From contig DASZBX010000120.1 in the NCBI GenBank assembly GCA_035943635.1, positions 1-64,000 on the forward strand: a stretch of DNA of 64,000 nucleotides, in the 5' to 3' direction. The translations under genes were made by a program, and so were the position numbers. The stretch's first letter is position 1; every line of letters starts with the position of its first letter. Shown one piece after another: positions 18,783 to 27,273 of the stretch. The notes below the pieces were generated by a model. That model was not told the DNA's origin and ran no database searches. It saw only the letters and a program-made list of their open reading frames with translations. Source of the DNA: DASZBX01 sp035943635 (GTDB lineage Bacteria; Actinomycetota; Actinomycetes; Streptomycetales; Catenulisporaceae).

Positions 18783-18845
18783 AAGGGGCCTCCTGCGGGT
18801 TGGGGACAAGGCTCTCGCCCAAACCCAACTGCGCAGCAGGCCCCT
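18783..18845 (-). promoter_or_regulatory. hairpin that buries the qor ribosome binding site
   Basis: On the minus-strand transcript AGGGGCCTGCTGCGCAGTTGGG (complement of 18824-18845) can pair with CCCAACCCGCAGGAGGCCCCT (complement of 18784-18804). The second arm contains the AGGAGG of qor and ends two bases before its ATG. The stem is imperfect in its middle. It may act as a murA terminator, a translational lock on qor, or both; there is no T-run. Confidence 0.55.
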
Positions 18846-18890
18846 AAATTTCTGCCGTTCGGCCGAACGGCGACGCTCAGCCGGCGAGGC

Positions 18891-20303
18891 TCACGGAGTG
18901 CCGAAGTCGAACCGCGCGCCGAGCGCGGTCAGCTTCTCCGCGAAGTCCTCGTAACCGCGGCTGATCAGCGAGATCCCGTGCACCGTGGAGGTGCCCTGGG
19001 CCGCGAGCGCCGCGATCAGGTAGGAGAAGCCGGCCCGCAGGTCCGGGATCTCCAGTTCGGCCGCGTAGAGCTTGGTCGGGCCGGAGATGACCGCCGAGTG
19101 CATGAAGTTGCGCTGGCCGAACCGGCACGGCGTGCCGCCCAGGCACTCCCGGTACAGCTGGATCTGCGCGCCCATCGACACCAGCGCGCTGGTGAACCCG
19201 AGCCGCTTCTCGTACACCGTCTCGTGCACGATCGACAGGCCCTGGGCCTGGGTCAGCGCGATCACCAGGGGCTGCTGCCAGTCGGTCTGGAAACCGGGGT
19301 GCACGTCCGTCTCCAGGGCCAGCGCGGACAGCGCCCCGCCCGGGTGCCAGAACCGGATGCCCTGGGCCGACGGCGTGTCGTCGACCTCGAACGCCCCGCC
19401 GACCCGGCGGAACACGTTCAGGAAGGTCATCATGGAGCCCTGGTGGGCGCCCCGGACCAGGATGTTGCCGCCGGTGGCCAGCGCGGCGCAGGCCCAGGAG
19501 GCGGCCTCCAGCCGGTCCGGCAGGGCCCGGTGGCTGTACCCGGTCAGCTTGTCCACGCCGGTGATGTGGATGACCCGGTTGTCCAGCACCGAGATGATCG
19601 CGCCCATCTTCTGCAGGACCGCGATCAGGTCCACGATCTCCGGCTCGGTGGCCGCGTTGCGCAGCTCGGTGACCCCCTCGGCCAGCACGGCCGTGAGCAG
19701 CACCTGCTCGGTGGAGCCGACGCTCGGGTAGGGCAGGGTGATCTTGGTGCCGCGCAGCCGCTGCGGGGCCTGCAGGTGCAGGCCGTCGGCCCGCTTCTCC
19801 ACCACCGCGCCGAACGCGCGCAGGGCGTCGAGGTGGAAGTCGATCGGCCGGTCCCCGATCCGGCAGCCGCCCAGGTCCGGGATGAACGCGTGCCCGATCC
19901 GGTGCAACAGCGGGCCGCACAGCAGGATCGGGATCCGGCTCTCGCCGGCGTGCGCGGCGATCTCGGCGTGGTCGGCGTGGCCGACCGACGAGGGGTCGAG
20001 CACCAGTTCGTCGGCGTGTTCGCCCTGGCGGACGGTCACGCCGTGCGCCTCCAGCAGACCGGTGACGATGCGCACGTCGCTGATCTGCGGGATGTTGCGC
20101 AGCGTGCTCGGCCCGCTGCCGAGCAGCGCGGCCACCATGGCCTTGGGCACCAGGTTCTTCGCCCCGCGGAGAGTGACCTCACCGGTGAGCGGGGTGCCGC
20201 CGGTGACGTGGATGCGATCTGAGTTGAAGCCGGGTGTCGGCGCGCCCGAACCGATGGTGCGTGAGGTGGGCAGGGCCGGTGCGGTTGTGGGTGCGCTGTT
20301 CAT
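18891..20303 (-). CDS. murA: UDP-N-acetylglucosamine 1-carboxyvinyltransferase
   Basis: First committed enzyme of peptidoglycan synthesis, adding enolpyruvate from PEP to UDP-GlcNAc in the cytoplasm. The 470 residues cover the whole two-lobed EPT fold. KN at about 49-50 (LRGAKNLVPKA) matches the conserved Lys-Asn. The catalytic cysteine is present in LGGCRIGDRPIDFH (C147), so fosfomycin sensitivity is expected. FWHPGG, TDVHPGFQTDWQQPLV and NFMHSAVISGP follow the Streptomyces form of the enzyme. The first 28 residues are an Ala/Pro/Thr extension before the family start at about SDRIHVTGG. It is divergent from yqgE. Confidence 0.95.
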   Translation of the reverse strand: MNSAPTTAPALPTSRTIGSGAPTPGFNSDRIHVTGGTPLTGEVTLRGAKNLVPKAMVAALLGSGPSTLRNIPQISDVRIVTGLLEAHGVTVRQGEHADELVLDPSSVGHADHAEIAAHAGESRIPILLCGPLLHRIGHAFIPDLGGCRIGDRPIDFHLDALRAFGAVVEKRADGLHLQAPQRLRGTKITLPYPSVGSTEQVLLTAVLAEGVTELRNAATEPEIVDLIAVLQKMGAIISVLDNRVIHITGVDKLTGYSHRALPDRLEAASWACAALATGGNILVRGAHQGSMMTFLNVFRRVGGAFEVDDTPSAQGIRFWHPGGALSALALETDVHPGFQTDWQQPLVIALTQAQGLSIVHETVYEKRLGFTSALVSMGAQIQLYRECLGGTPCRFGQRNFMHSAVISGPTKLYAAELEIPDLRAGFSYLIAALAAQGTSTVHGISLISRGYEDFAEKLTALGARFDFGTP

Positions 20304-20415
20304 AGCTCCGTGATCGACTCAATCGGGGGTCCGGATGTCCGGTCGTGACAGCTGGGACAGGAGGCAAGTCTGCCAGATTGCTCACAGTAAGTTCCACCAC
20401 ACCTTGCCGGGCACT

Positions 20416-20430
20416 TATAAGCTTGCTCCA
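20416..20430 (+). promoter_or_regulatory. -10 element of yqgE, near-leaderless
   Basis: TATAAG at 20416-20421 lies eight bases before the ATG at 20430 in an otherwise GC-rich intergenic region shared with murA. There is no ribosome binding site between them. Confidence 0.55.
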
Positions 20431-20999
20431 TGAAGGACGGCGAGCTGACCGGGCGGCTACTGGTGGCCACTCCCATGTTGGTCGACCCGAACTTCGACCG
20501 TTCCGTGGTGCTCGTGCTGGACCACGACGCGGACGGCACGCTCGGGGTCGTGGTCAACCGGCCCACCTCGGTCCCGGTCCGCGAGGTGCTCCCGGACTGG
20601 GCCGACCTGGCCGATCCGCTGCCGGTGGTCTTCCAGGGCGGGCCGGTCGCGCTGGACTCGGTGCTCGGCCTGGCCGAGCTGCGCTCGATCAAGGCCACCG
20701 AGCAGGACCCGGTCGGCTGGCGCCGGGTGTACGGCGACCTGGGCCTGATCGACCTCGACACGCCGCCGGAGAAGCTGGCCGCGCAGATCTCGGCGTTCCG
20801 GATCTACGCCGGCTACGCGGGCTGGAGCGCCGGGCAGCTGGAGCGCGAGCTGCGGTCCGGCGCCTGGTACGTGGTGGACAACGCGCCCGGGGACGCGTTC
20901 ACCCTGGACCCCGAACACAGCTGGCGCTCGGTGCTGCGGCGCCAGCGCAACGATCTCGCCCTGATGTCCACGTATCCGGACGACCCCGGGCTCAACTGA
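20430..20999 (+). CDS. YqgE/AlgH family protein
   Basis: A 189-residue protein of the UPF0301 family, whose biochemical role is unsettled. Family landmarks are GRLLVATPMLVDPNFDRSVV at the start, HDADGTLGVVVNRPT, VFQGGPVALDSVLGL and RIYAGYAGWSAGQLERELRS (about residues 129-148), then WYVVDNAPGDAFT. Length is standard. It is transcribed away from murA, a neighbourhood I also know from Streptomyces, but no shared function has been shown to my knowledge. Confidence 0.93.
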   Translation: MKDGELTGRLLVATPMLVDPNFDRSVVLVLDHDADGTLGVVVNRPTSVPVREVLPDWADLADPLPVVFQGGPVALDSVLGLAELRSIKATEQDPVGWRRVYGDLGLIDLDTPPEKLAAQISAFRIYAGYAGWSAGQLERELRSGAWYVVDNAPGDAFTLDPEHSWRSVLRRQRNDLALMSTYPDDPGLN

Positions 21000-21291
21000 G
21001 CAGTGCGGCGGGCCCGGCCGAGCCGTTGGGCCAGTCGGGTTGACTTGCGCCCGGCGACACGCGGGATGCGGGTGGGACGGCAGAGGCCCGAGGGGCTCGG
21101 ACGAGCGTACCGGTCGGCCGAGTAGGCCCGCGCTGAGCAGGGTGGAGCCGTCTGTCAACCGCCGAACGGGTGCACGATGAACCAATGTGGGGGACTGCGG
21201 CGGACCTTGTCCCCCGGCCCCCGAAAACACCCGTGAACAGAACTGGGGAAACCGGCTTCCAGAACTTGCGCATGCTCTTAGACTCGTCGGT
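21000..21291. other. intergenic region with DUF3039 promoter
   Basis: No gene is supported here. TAGACT at 21279-21284 stands seven bases before the ATG at 21292 and is a probable -10 element for a leaderless DUF3039 message. A weak GGGGGAC/GTCCCCC inverted repeat lies upstream of it. Confidence 0.45.
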
Positions 21292-21570
21292 ATGAGTACA
21301 GCAACAGAGCTGCCTGTGGGCGGGACTTCCACCCTCACTGACGAGCGGGTCGACTACCGGGTCGACAACGGCGATCATGAGCGGTTCTCGCACTACGCTC
21401 CGCGGGAGAAGATCACCGAGGCGATGGTGATGGGTACGCCGGTGACCGCCCTGTGCGGCAAGGTGTGGGTGCCCAGCCGCGACCCCAAGAAATTCCCGAT
21501 CTGCCCGACCTGCAAGGAGATCTACGACGGTCCCGGCTGGTCCGACGAACCCAAGGGCGACGGCGAGTAG
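21292..21570 (+). CDS. DUF3039 family small protein
   Basis: A 92-residue actinobacterial protein with a zinc-ribbon look. The core reads DHERFSHYAPREKITEAMV, TPVTALCGKVWVPSRDPKKF and PICPTCKEIYDGPG, with CxxC at about 75-78 and an earlier Cys at about 59. The acidic end is SDEPKGDGE. DUF3039 proteins commonly accompany an SF2 helicase gene, and one is indeed found 5.7 kb downstream, here separated by the molybdenum-hydroxylase-like genes. Function unknown. Confidence 0.9.
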   Translation: MSTATELPVGGTSTLTDERVDYRVDNGDHERFSHYAPREKITEAMVMGTPVTALCGKVWVPSRDPKKFPICPTCKEIYDGPGWSDEPKGDGE

Positions 21571-21606
21571 GCGAAGGCCCTCGGTGGAACTCGGCGGCCG
21601 ATCGGC

Positions 21607-22719
21607 GTGCTGACCGTTCCGGAACGCGCCGGCACTGCTGGGAGTGCCGTCGGCGCGGCGGCGTTCCCCAGCACGATCGACGAGGTCATGGACATGACCG
21701 TGTCCTGGCCCGGGGCGCTGCTGCTGGCCGGCGGGACCGCGCTGATGGCGCAGGTGGACGCCGGCCGGCTCTGGCCGGCCGGGCTGATCCTGCTGGAGCG
21801 GATCGAGGAGCTGCGCGGGGTGTGGTTCGGCGAGGGCGAGATCGTCCTGGGCGCCGCCACCACCTGCGCCGACCTGACCCACGCGGACGTGCGCGCCGTG
21901 CTGCCCGCACTGGCCCAGGCCGCGCGCACGATCGGCTCGCCGAGCCTGCGCAGCCGGGCCACCCTGGGCGGCAACCTGATCGCCGGCCGGCGCGCGGGCG
22001 AGGAGTACGTCGCGCCCGAACCGGGCCGCGACCTGCTGCCGGTGCTGGTCGCCCTCGGCGCGACCGCGGTGCTGCGCGCCCCGGACGACTGGCGGCAGAT
22101 CTCCATCGTCGAGCTGTACGCCCGCGACGGCGGCGTGGACCTGCGCCCCGGCGAACTGCTCACCGCGATCCGGATCCCGCTGGCCGGCGGCCTGCAGGGC
22201 TTCATGAAGGTCGCGGTGCGCGGCGGCGCGGCCCGCTCGGTGCTCACCCTCGCCCTGGCCGTGGACCTGGACGCGCGCAGCACCACGTGCGCGGTCGGCG
22301 GCATGGCCCCGATGGCGATCCGGGTCGACCACCCCGGCCAGTGGCTGGCCGAGCACGTGGACTGGGCGGCCGGCGCGATCCCGGACCCGGGCACCTACCC
22401 GATCTTCGCCCGCCTGGTCGCCGAGGGGCTCACCGCGCCGAGCAAGGCCGGCCCGGCCGGCTGGTCCACCGCGGGCGTCCCGGACGACTACCGCCGCCGG
22501 GCCGCCGAGGTCTGCGCCCGGCGCGCCCTGGTCCGCGCCCTGCCCCCGGCCGGCTGGCTGGAACAGGTGGCCCGGTACCAGCAGCGGGCCGAGTTCCTGC
22601 GGCACGCCGCCGCGGTCGAGCGGATGGAACGCGGCCTGCCGCAGCAGCCGCCGGTCCCGCTGACCGCCAACGGCTTCACCTCTGTCTTCACCAGCAGCCA
22701 AGGCACGGTGCCGCAATGA
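21607..22719 (+). CDS. FAD-binding subunit, xanthine dehydrogenase/CoxM family
   Basis: A 370-residue medium subunit of a molybdenum hydroxylase-like complex that would carry electrons from Fe-S clusters to FAD. The FAD loop is present as ALLLAGGTALMAQVDAGRL (about 38-56). A second FAD motif is TIGSPSLRSRATLGGNLIAG (about 102-121), the form TIGGNLA in classical members. RPGELLTAIRIPL is the typical start of the C-terminal domain (about 180). The last 100 residues (from about 270) are divergent and His/Arg/Ala-rich. The GTG at 21607 lacks a strong ribosome site. It overlaps the Fe-S gene by an ATGA. Confidence 0.8.
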   Translation: MLTVPERAGTAGSAVGAAAFPSTIDEVMDMTVSWPGALLLAGGTALMAQVDAGRLWPAGLILLERIEELRGVWFGEGEIVLGAATTCADLTHADVRAVLPALAQAARTIGSPSLRSRATLGGNLIAGRRAGEEYVAPEPGRDLLPVLVALGATAVLRAPDDWRQISIVELYARDGGVDLRPGELLTAIRIPLAGGLQGFMKVAVRGGAARSVLTLALAVDLDARSTTCAVGGMAPMAIRVDHPGQWLAEHVDWAAGAIPDPGTYPIFARLVAEGLTAPSKAGPAGWSTAGVPDDYRRRAAEVCARRALVRALPPAGWLEQVARYQQRAEFLRHAAAVERMERGLPQQPPVPLTANGFTSVFTSSQGTVPQ

Positions 22720-24359
22720 CCGAGTTCGACGACCACCCCCTGCCGGGCAACTGGCCCACCGCCACGTACGCGCTGAACGTCAACGACGCCCCGCTGCCGG
22801 TGGAGACCGCCTGGCTGGGCGAGAGCCTGCTGTTCGCCCTGCGCGAACGCGGCGGCCTGACCGCGCTGAAGGACGGCTGCGGCCCGGAGAACCGGGGCGA
22901 GTGCGGCGCGTGCACCCTGTACCTGGACGGCGACCCGACCCTGTCCTGTCTGGTCCCCGCGGTCGCCGCGGTCGGCCGCGCGGTGACCACGCCGGAGGCC
23001 TACGCCCGGGTGCCGCCGGACCCGGTCGTCGCGGCCCTGGCCGACCAGGCCGGCCCCGGCTGCGGCTTCTGCCTGCCCGGACTGGCGATGAGCCTGCGCG
23101 CGATGCTCGCCCGCAGTGCCCAGCCGAGCCCGGCCGCGGTGCGCGAGGCGCTGAGCGGGCATCAGTGCCGGTGCTTGAGTATCGACAGGTTTTTGAACGC
23201 CGTGGTGGCGTTGACGCACACTCCGGATCATGGGGAGTTGCACGGCGAGATCGCGGAGGAGCACGCGGCGCAGGCGTCCGCGCAGTCGGCTGCTCAGCCG
23301 CAGACCGAGGCTTTGTTGGGTGATTCGCAGTCGTTCGAGCTGCCGCTGGACCAGACGCAGTACACCCGCGTGCAACGACCCCGGCCGCCGGAAGGACACG
23401 CGCAGGCGGGTGAGGGGCAGCAGGGACAACGGCAGTCGGCGGAGTACGGGCAGTCTGTGCGGGAGCGCGGCCATTCTGGGCAGGGCGAGCCGGGACAGGC
23501 GCGTGCGGGCTACGTACATTCGGGCTACGGACAGCCGGGGCCGGGACAGCCCGGTTACGAACCGCACGGGCAAGGACAGTCGGAGCCGAGACCCGCAGAT
23601 CAGGGCCAGAACCAGGGCCAGCCCAGCCAGGGGCGACCCGCGCAGGAGCAGCCGTGGCGACCGAACCCGGGTCCGGGAGCTCAGGGCCAGAGCACAGGCC
23701 AGGATCAAGGCCAGAGCCGAGGTCACGGCCCAGGTGAGGGGCAGGACCAGGGTCAGAGCCAGGGTCAGAGCCAGGGAGGCCGAGGCCACGGCTCAGGCCA
23801 GGACCAGGGCCAGAGCCGTGGCCCGAGCCAGGGTCCGGGCCGGCCAGGCAGAGGTCCAGGTCAGGGTCAGAATCAAGGGCAGGGCCATGGGCCGAGCCAG
23901 GGACAGGGCCAAGATCACGGCCAAGGGCAGGGACAGGGTCAGCAGGGCCTGCCTCGTCCGCCCCGACCGCAGTCCGGCCAGCAGAACCCCGGCCGCCCTC
24001 CGGCAGGTCAGCGCCCTGTTTCCGGTCAGTCGGGTCAGGCAGGTCAGTCCGGCCCCCGACCGCAGCCGAACCGGCAGCCGAGCCAACGCCCGCAGCCGGA
24101 CCAGCAGCCGCGACCGGCGCAGCCGTATCCGAACCAGCCGTCCGGGAACCAGCCGCCGCCGCGTCCGCAGCCGAACCAGCCGCGTCCCGCGCAGCCCCAT
24201 CCGAACGCGCCGCACCCGAACGCGCCGCACCCCGGCCAGCAGAACCCGCCCCAACCGCGCCCCAACCAGCCCCGGCAGCGTCCGCCCCAGCCGCATCCGG
24301 TCCGCACGCCGCCGGACGACCCGCGCCGGACGCCGAGACCGGACAGCGAGCGATGGTGA
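22716..24359 (+). CDS. [2Fe-2S] subunit with very long Gln/Gly/Pro-rich tail
   Basis: A 547-residue protein whose first 170 residues are a CoxS-type small subunit. Ferredoxin-like domain: DGCGPENRGECGACTLYLDG then LSC gives four cluster ligands, but the first two cysteines are seven residues apart rather than the usual four. Second cluster: GCGFCLPG and HQCRCLS. From about residue 175 the sequence becomes disordered. About 95 mixed residues are followed by QGQxQGQ runs (about 285-415) and then Pro/Gln/Asn segments to the end, with no cysteines. Codon use in the tail matches the rest of the gene, so it is probably translated. Typical relatives have about 160 residues. Confidence 0.75.
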   Translation: MTEFDDHPLPGNWPTATYALNVNDAPLPVETAWLGESLLFALRERGGLTALKDGCGPENRGECGACTLYLDGDPTLSCLVPAVAAVGRAVTTPEAYARVPPDPVVAALADQAGPGCGFCLPGLAMSLRAMLARSAQPSPAAVREALSGHQCRCLSIDRFLNAVVALTHTPDHGELHGEIAEEHAAQASAQSAAQPQTEALLGDSQSFELPLDQTQYTRVQRPRPPEGHAQAGEGQQGQRQSAEYGQSVRERGHSGQGEPGQARAGYVHSGYGQPGPGQPGYEPHGQGQSEPRPADQGQNQGQPSQGRPAQEQPWRPNPGPGAQGQSTGQDQGQSRGHGPGEGQDQGQSQGQSQGGRGHGSGQDQGQSRGPSQGPGRPGRGPGQGQNQGQGHGPSQGQGQDHGQGQGQGQQGLPRPPRPQSGQQNPGRPPAGQRPVSGQSGQAGQSGPRPQPNRQPSQRPQPDQQPRPAQPYPNQPSGNQPPPRPQPNQPRPAQPHPNAPHPNAPHPGQQNPPQPRPNQPRQRPPQPHPVRTPPDDPRRTPRPDSERW

Positions 24360-24503
24360 CCCGCACCCGTCCGTCCACCATCCGCCCGCGGCCCGCCCCG
24401 ACGCCGGCCGGCTCCCCGCCGCACACCCGCGCACCGCGCCCATCCCCCCGAACCGGCCTGCGCGGGCCGGGCCGCCGACCGCCGACGACCACCGGGAGCC
24501 TCG

Positions 24504-26882
24504 ATGAGTGACCAGTCCAGGGCCACCTCCGGGACGCTGCCCGCGTTCCTGATCGGCGAGCAGCTGCCCGAGCCGACCCCCGGGCGCGAGGCCCGGCCGG
24601 TCGAGACCGCGGCCCCGTTCGAGGCCGGCGACGGGTTCGGCCGGGCGGTGCCGGCGGCCAAGGCGGCCGGGCACTTCCCGTTCGCCGACGACCTGTCCGT
24701 GCCCGGGCTGCTCTGGGCCGGGCTGGCCCGCAGCCCGTACCCGGACGCGCACCTGGTCAAGGCCGACACCAGGATGGCCGCCGCGATCCCCGGCGTGCAC
24801 GCGGTGCTGGCCGGACCCGACCTCGGGGTGGAGCGGGTCGACCACGTCGGCCAGTGCGTCGCCGTGGTCGCGGCCGAACACCCGGCCCTGGTCCGGGCCG
24901 CGCTGGCCGCGATCATCTTCGACTACCAGGTCGGCCGGCCCGGCGGCTCCGGCGAGCCGCTGACCGACCCGATGCTGGCGCTGACCGCGCCGCCGATCCA
25001 CCCGGACGGCAACGTCGCGGCCCGGCGCCGGTTCCTGTTCGGCGGCTCCCGGCCGTCCGCGCCCGCGCCGGTGATCGTCGAGTTCGACTACCACTTCGCC
25101 GCCCCGCCCGGCCGGCTGGTGCCCGGCGTCATCCTGGCCGTCCCGGACGGCGGCCGGCTGCTGCTGCACACGGTCAGCAACGACCCGGTGGCCGACCGCC
25201 GGGCCCTGGCCGAAGCGCTCGGCCGGCCCGAGGAGTCGTTCCAGCTGAACCTGCTGCCGCGCAACACCGGGCCGGGCAACCGGCTCGGCGACGACCCGGA
25301 CGCCCGGGCCGCGGCCGCCCTGCTCGCCCTGCGCACCGGCCGGCCGGTCAAAGTGGTCGACACGCCGGAATCCGGGCACGGCCCGGCCGCCCCGGACGAG
25401 GCCGAACGCACCGTGGTCTTCATCAAGGCCACCCACGGCTCGGACGAGGAGGGCAAACTGCTCGCCGTCCGGATCGACGCGGTGATCGACGGCGGCACCG
25501 ACCCCGACGCGGCCGAACGCCTGCTGGACGAGTACTGCCGGCTCGCGGTCGGCCCGTACCGCTCGCCGGTGGTGGAGATCCAGGGCCGGGTGGTGCGCAC
25601 GCACAACCCGCCGCTGCCGCCCTGGCCGGAGGGCGCCGCGCTGCTGGCCGCCGCGGTCACCGAGGCCCAGTTCGACGCCCTGGCCGCGCGGACCGAGAAG
25701 ACCAGCCTGGACGTGCGGGTCAAGAACCTGATCCGGGCCGGGGACCTGCTGCCGGACGGGCGCCGGGTGGCCGCCCCGGTGCCGGGCGGCGAGCTGATCG
25801 CCGCGCTGCTGGACTCCGAGATGCCTTCGTTCCCGCCCGGTCCGGACGTGCGCGAGTTCCCCGGCTCGGTCGGCCGGACCGGCGAGCTGAGCCGGCTGCG
25901 CCGCGGGGTCGGGGTGGCCCTGGCCATGATCGACCTGGTCCCGCCGAACCTGCCCGAGGAGCACGCGGTGGCCCAGCTGGCCCTGACCGCGGACGTACAC
26001 GGCCCGATCGCGCACGTCACCTCCACCCTGATCGACACCGGCACCGGCGAGCACGCGCTGCTGCGCCGGATCGTGCGCGAGGCGCTGGGCGTGCGCCGGG
26101 TCCTGGTCCGGCACCCGGCCGACCCGGCCGCGCTGTCGGCCCGGATCGGCGGCGCCGGGATGGACGACCACGGCCGGGCCGCCTGGCTGCACGGCATGGC
26201 GGTCCAGCGCGCGGCCCGCGGCGTGCGCACCCAGGCCTTCGCCGGCCTGGCCCGGCAGCTGGCCATCTCGCCCGAACTGCTCGAGGTGCGCGGCGGCAAG
26301 GTGGTGACGTACGACGGCGTGCTTTCGCGCTCGGTGGACGACGTGTACGCGATCGCCCTGCGCGGCGCCGTGGTGTTCATGGCCGAGGGCGAGTTCCGGG
26401 TCCGCGGCGGCGGCCCGGCCGAACCCGGCACCTTCGTGCCCGAGGAGGGCGAGGCGTACCTGGCCATCGCGGCCCACCGGGCCGTGGTCGACGCCGACAC
26501 CGAACTCGGCCTGCTGCGCCCGGTGCACGTCACCGCCGCGCACGACGCCGGCCGCGCGCTGGTGCCCGGCCGGGCCACCGCCGCGGTCGAGGCCGGGATC
26601 ACGGCCGCCGTGCGCACCGCCTGCTTCGGCGACCGCACCGCCTCCGCACCGTCCGCGATGGACCTGCCGACCGTCGAGGTCTGCGAGCTGATCGAGTCCT
26701 CGATCGGCGACCTGGCCACCACCGCGCTGCGCCGCCGCGGCTTCTCCGCGCCGCTGCCGCTGGGCTACAAGCCGCTGGGCCGGGTGGCCCACGCCGCGGC
26801 CGCCGCCGCCCTGGCCTGCGCCGCCCGCGACGCCCTGGCCGTGCACCACACCACCCTGCCGATCCGGCCCTGGTCGTACTGA
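24504..26882 (+). CDS. divergent molybdopterin-binding subunit, XDH/CoxL-like
   Basis: A 792-residue large-subunit homologue. Family shape is recognisable: FADDLSVPGLLWAGLARSPY with IPGVHAVLAG (a/b hammerhead, about 60-140), then LLALRTGRPVKVVDTPESG and VTSTLIDTGTGEHALLRRIV. However, the glycine-rich GGGFGGK loop is replaced by NTGPGNRLGDD, and near the C-terminus I cannot find the GEG/GxGEP glutamate loop. The cofactor pocket therefore looks degenerate. Either it binds Moco unusually or it has become a structural or regulatory protein. It ends the FAD-FeS-Mo order seen in coxMSL; 144 bp without a gene precede it. Confidence 0.65.
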   Translation: MSDQSRATSGTLPAFLIGEQLPEPTPGREARPVETAAPFEAGDGFGRAVPAAKAAGHFPFADDLSVPGLLWAGLARSPYPDAHLVKADTRMAAAIPGVHAVLAGPDLGVERVDHVGQCVAVVAAEHPALVRAALAAIIFDYQVGRPGGSGEPLTDPMLALTAPPIHPDGNVAARRRFLFGGSRPSAPAPVIVEFDYHFAAPPGRLVPGVILAVPDGGRLLLHTVSNDPVADRRALAEALGRPEESFQLNLLPRNTGPGNRLGDDPDARAAAALLALRTGRPVKVVDTPESGHGPAAPDEAERTVVFIKATHGSDEEGKLLAVRIDAVIDGGTDPDAAERLLDEYCRLAVGPYRSPVVEIQGRVVRTHNPPLPPWPEGAALLAAAVTEAQFDALAARTEKTSLDVRVKNLIRAGDLLPDGRRVAAPVPGGELIAALLDSEMPSFPPGPDVREFPGSVGRTGELSRLRRGVGVALAMIDLVPPNLPEEHAVAQLALTADVHGPIAHVTSTLIDTGTGEHALLRRIVREALGVRRVLVRHPADPAALSARIGGAGMDDHGRAAWLHGMAVQRAARGVRTQAFAGLARQLAISPELLEVRGGKVVTYDGVLSRSVDDVYAIALRGAVVFMAEGEFRVRGGGPAEPGTFVPEEGEAYLAIAAHRAVVDADTELGLLRPVHVTAAHDAGRALVPGRATAAVEAGITAAVRTACFGDRTASAPSAMDLPTVEVCELIESSIGDLATTALRRRGFSAPLPLGYKPLGRVAHAAAAAALACAARDALAVHHTTLPIRPWSY

Positions 26883-27273
26883 CCGGCCGGGGCGGGGTCG
26901 GCGGCCGGTAAACCGATCCGGCCGCCCAGGCGTGATGGCTGCGTGGACCAATCAACCGCGCAATTCGCGGAATTCTGCGAGAAGTCCAGGTTGTTCAGCG
27001 CAGAGCCCGCAGCGACCCAGTGCGTCCCCCCGCGCGACGACCAAGTCTTCTCCGCACTTCTCGTCCCCGCCTCGGCCGGCCGGCAGTCCATGGTCCTGAC
27101 CCCGGCCCAGTGATTCCCGCCGAAATCCTCCTACCGCTCTGACCAGCGCATCCAGTCCCGCCGCGGCCCGAATCGGGCAAAGCCCGGCGGGACTGTCGCC
27201 GTGAGCCGGTACGGTAGAGGGGCGGCAAAGCGGCACCGGTACAGCGGACGAGGCGAAGCGGGGGAGCACCAGG
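26883..27273. other. 391-bp intergenic region, possible short ORF
   Basis: This region precedes the helicase gene. A GTG-initiated frame at 26943-27113 (56 residues, beginning MDQSTAQFAEFCEK) has about 80% G or C in third positions and could be a small gene, but it has no ribosome site or known family. The opposite strand is also open and shows a CGLC pair. I cannot decide between a small gene on either strand and untranslated leader. Confidence 0.3.

Noticed and set aside
23640..23960. CAGGGC-rich repeats considered as a non-coding satellite
   Set aside because: The reading frame stays open over hundreds of codons with matching codon use and follows the Fe-S domain in frame.
23793..26951. 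A frame of more than 1000 codons antisense to the molybdenum subunit
   Set aside because: It is a typical high-GC antisense shadow, rich in Arg, Gly, Val and His with no recognisable family.
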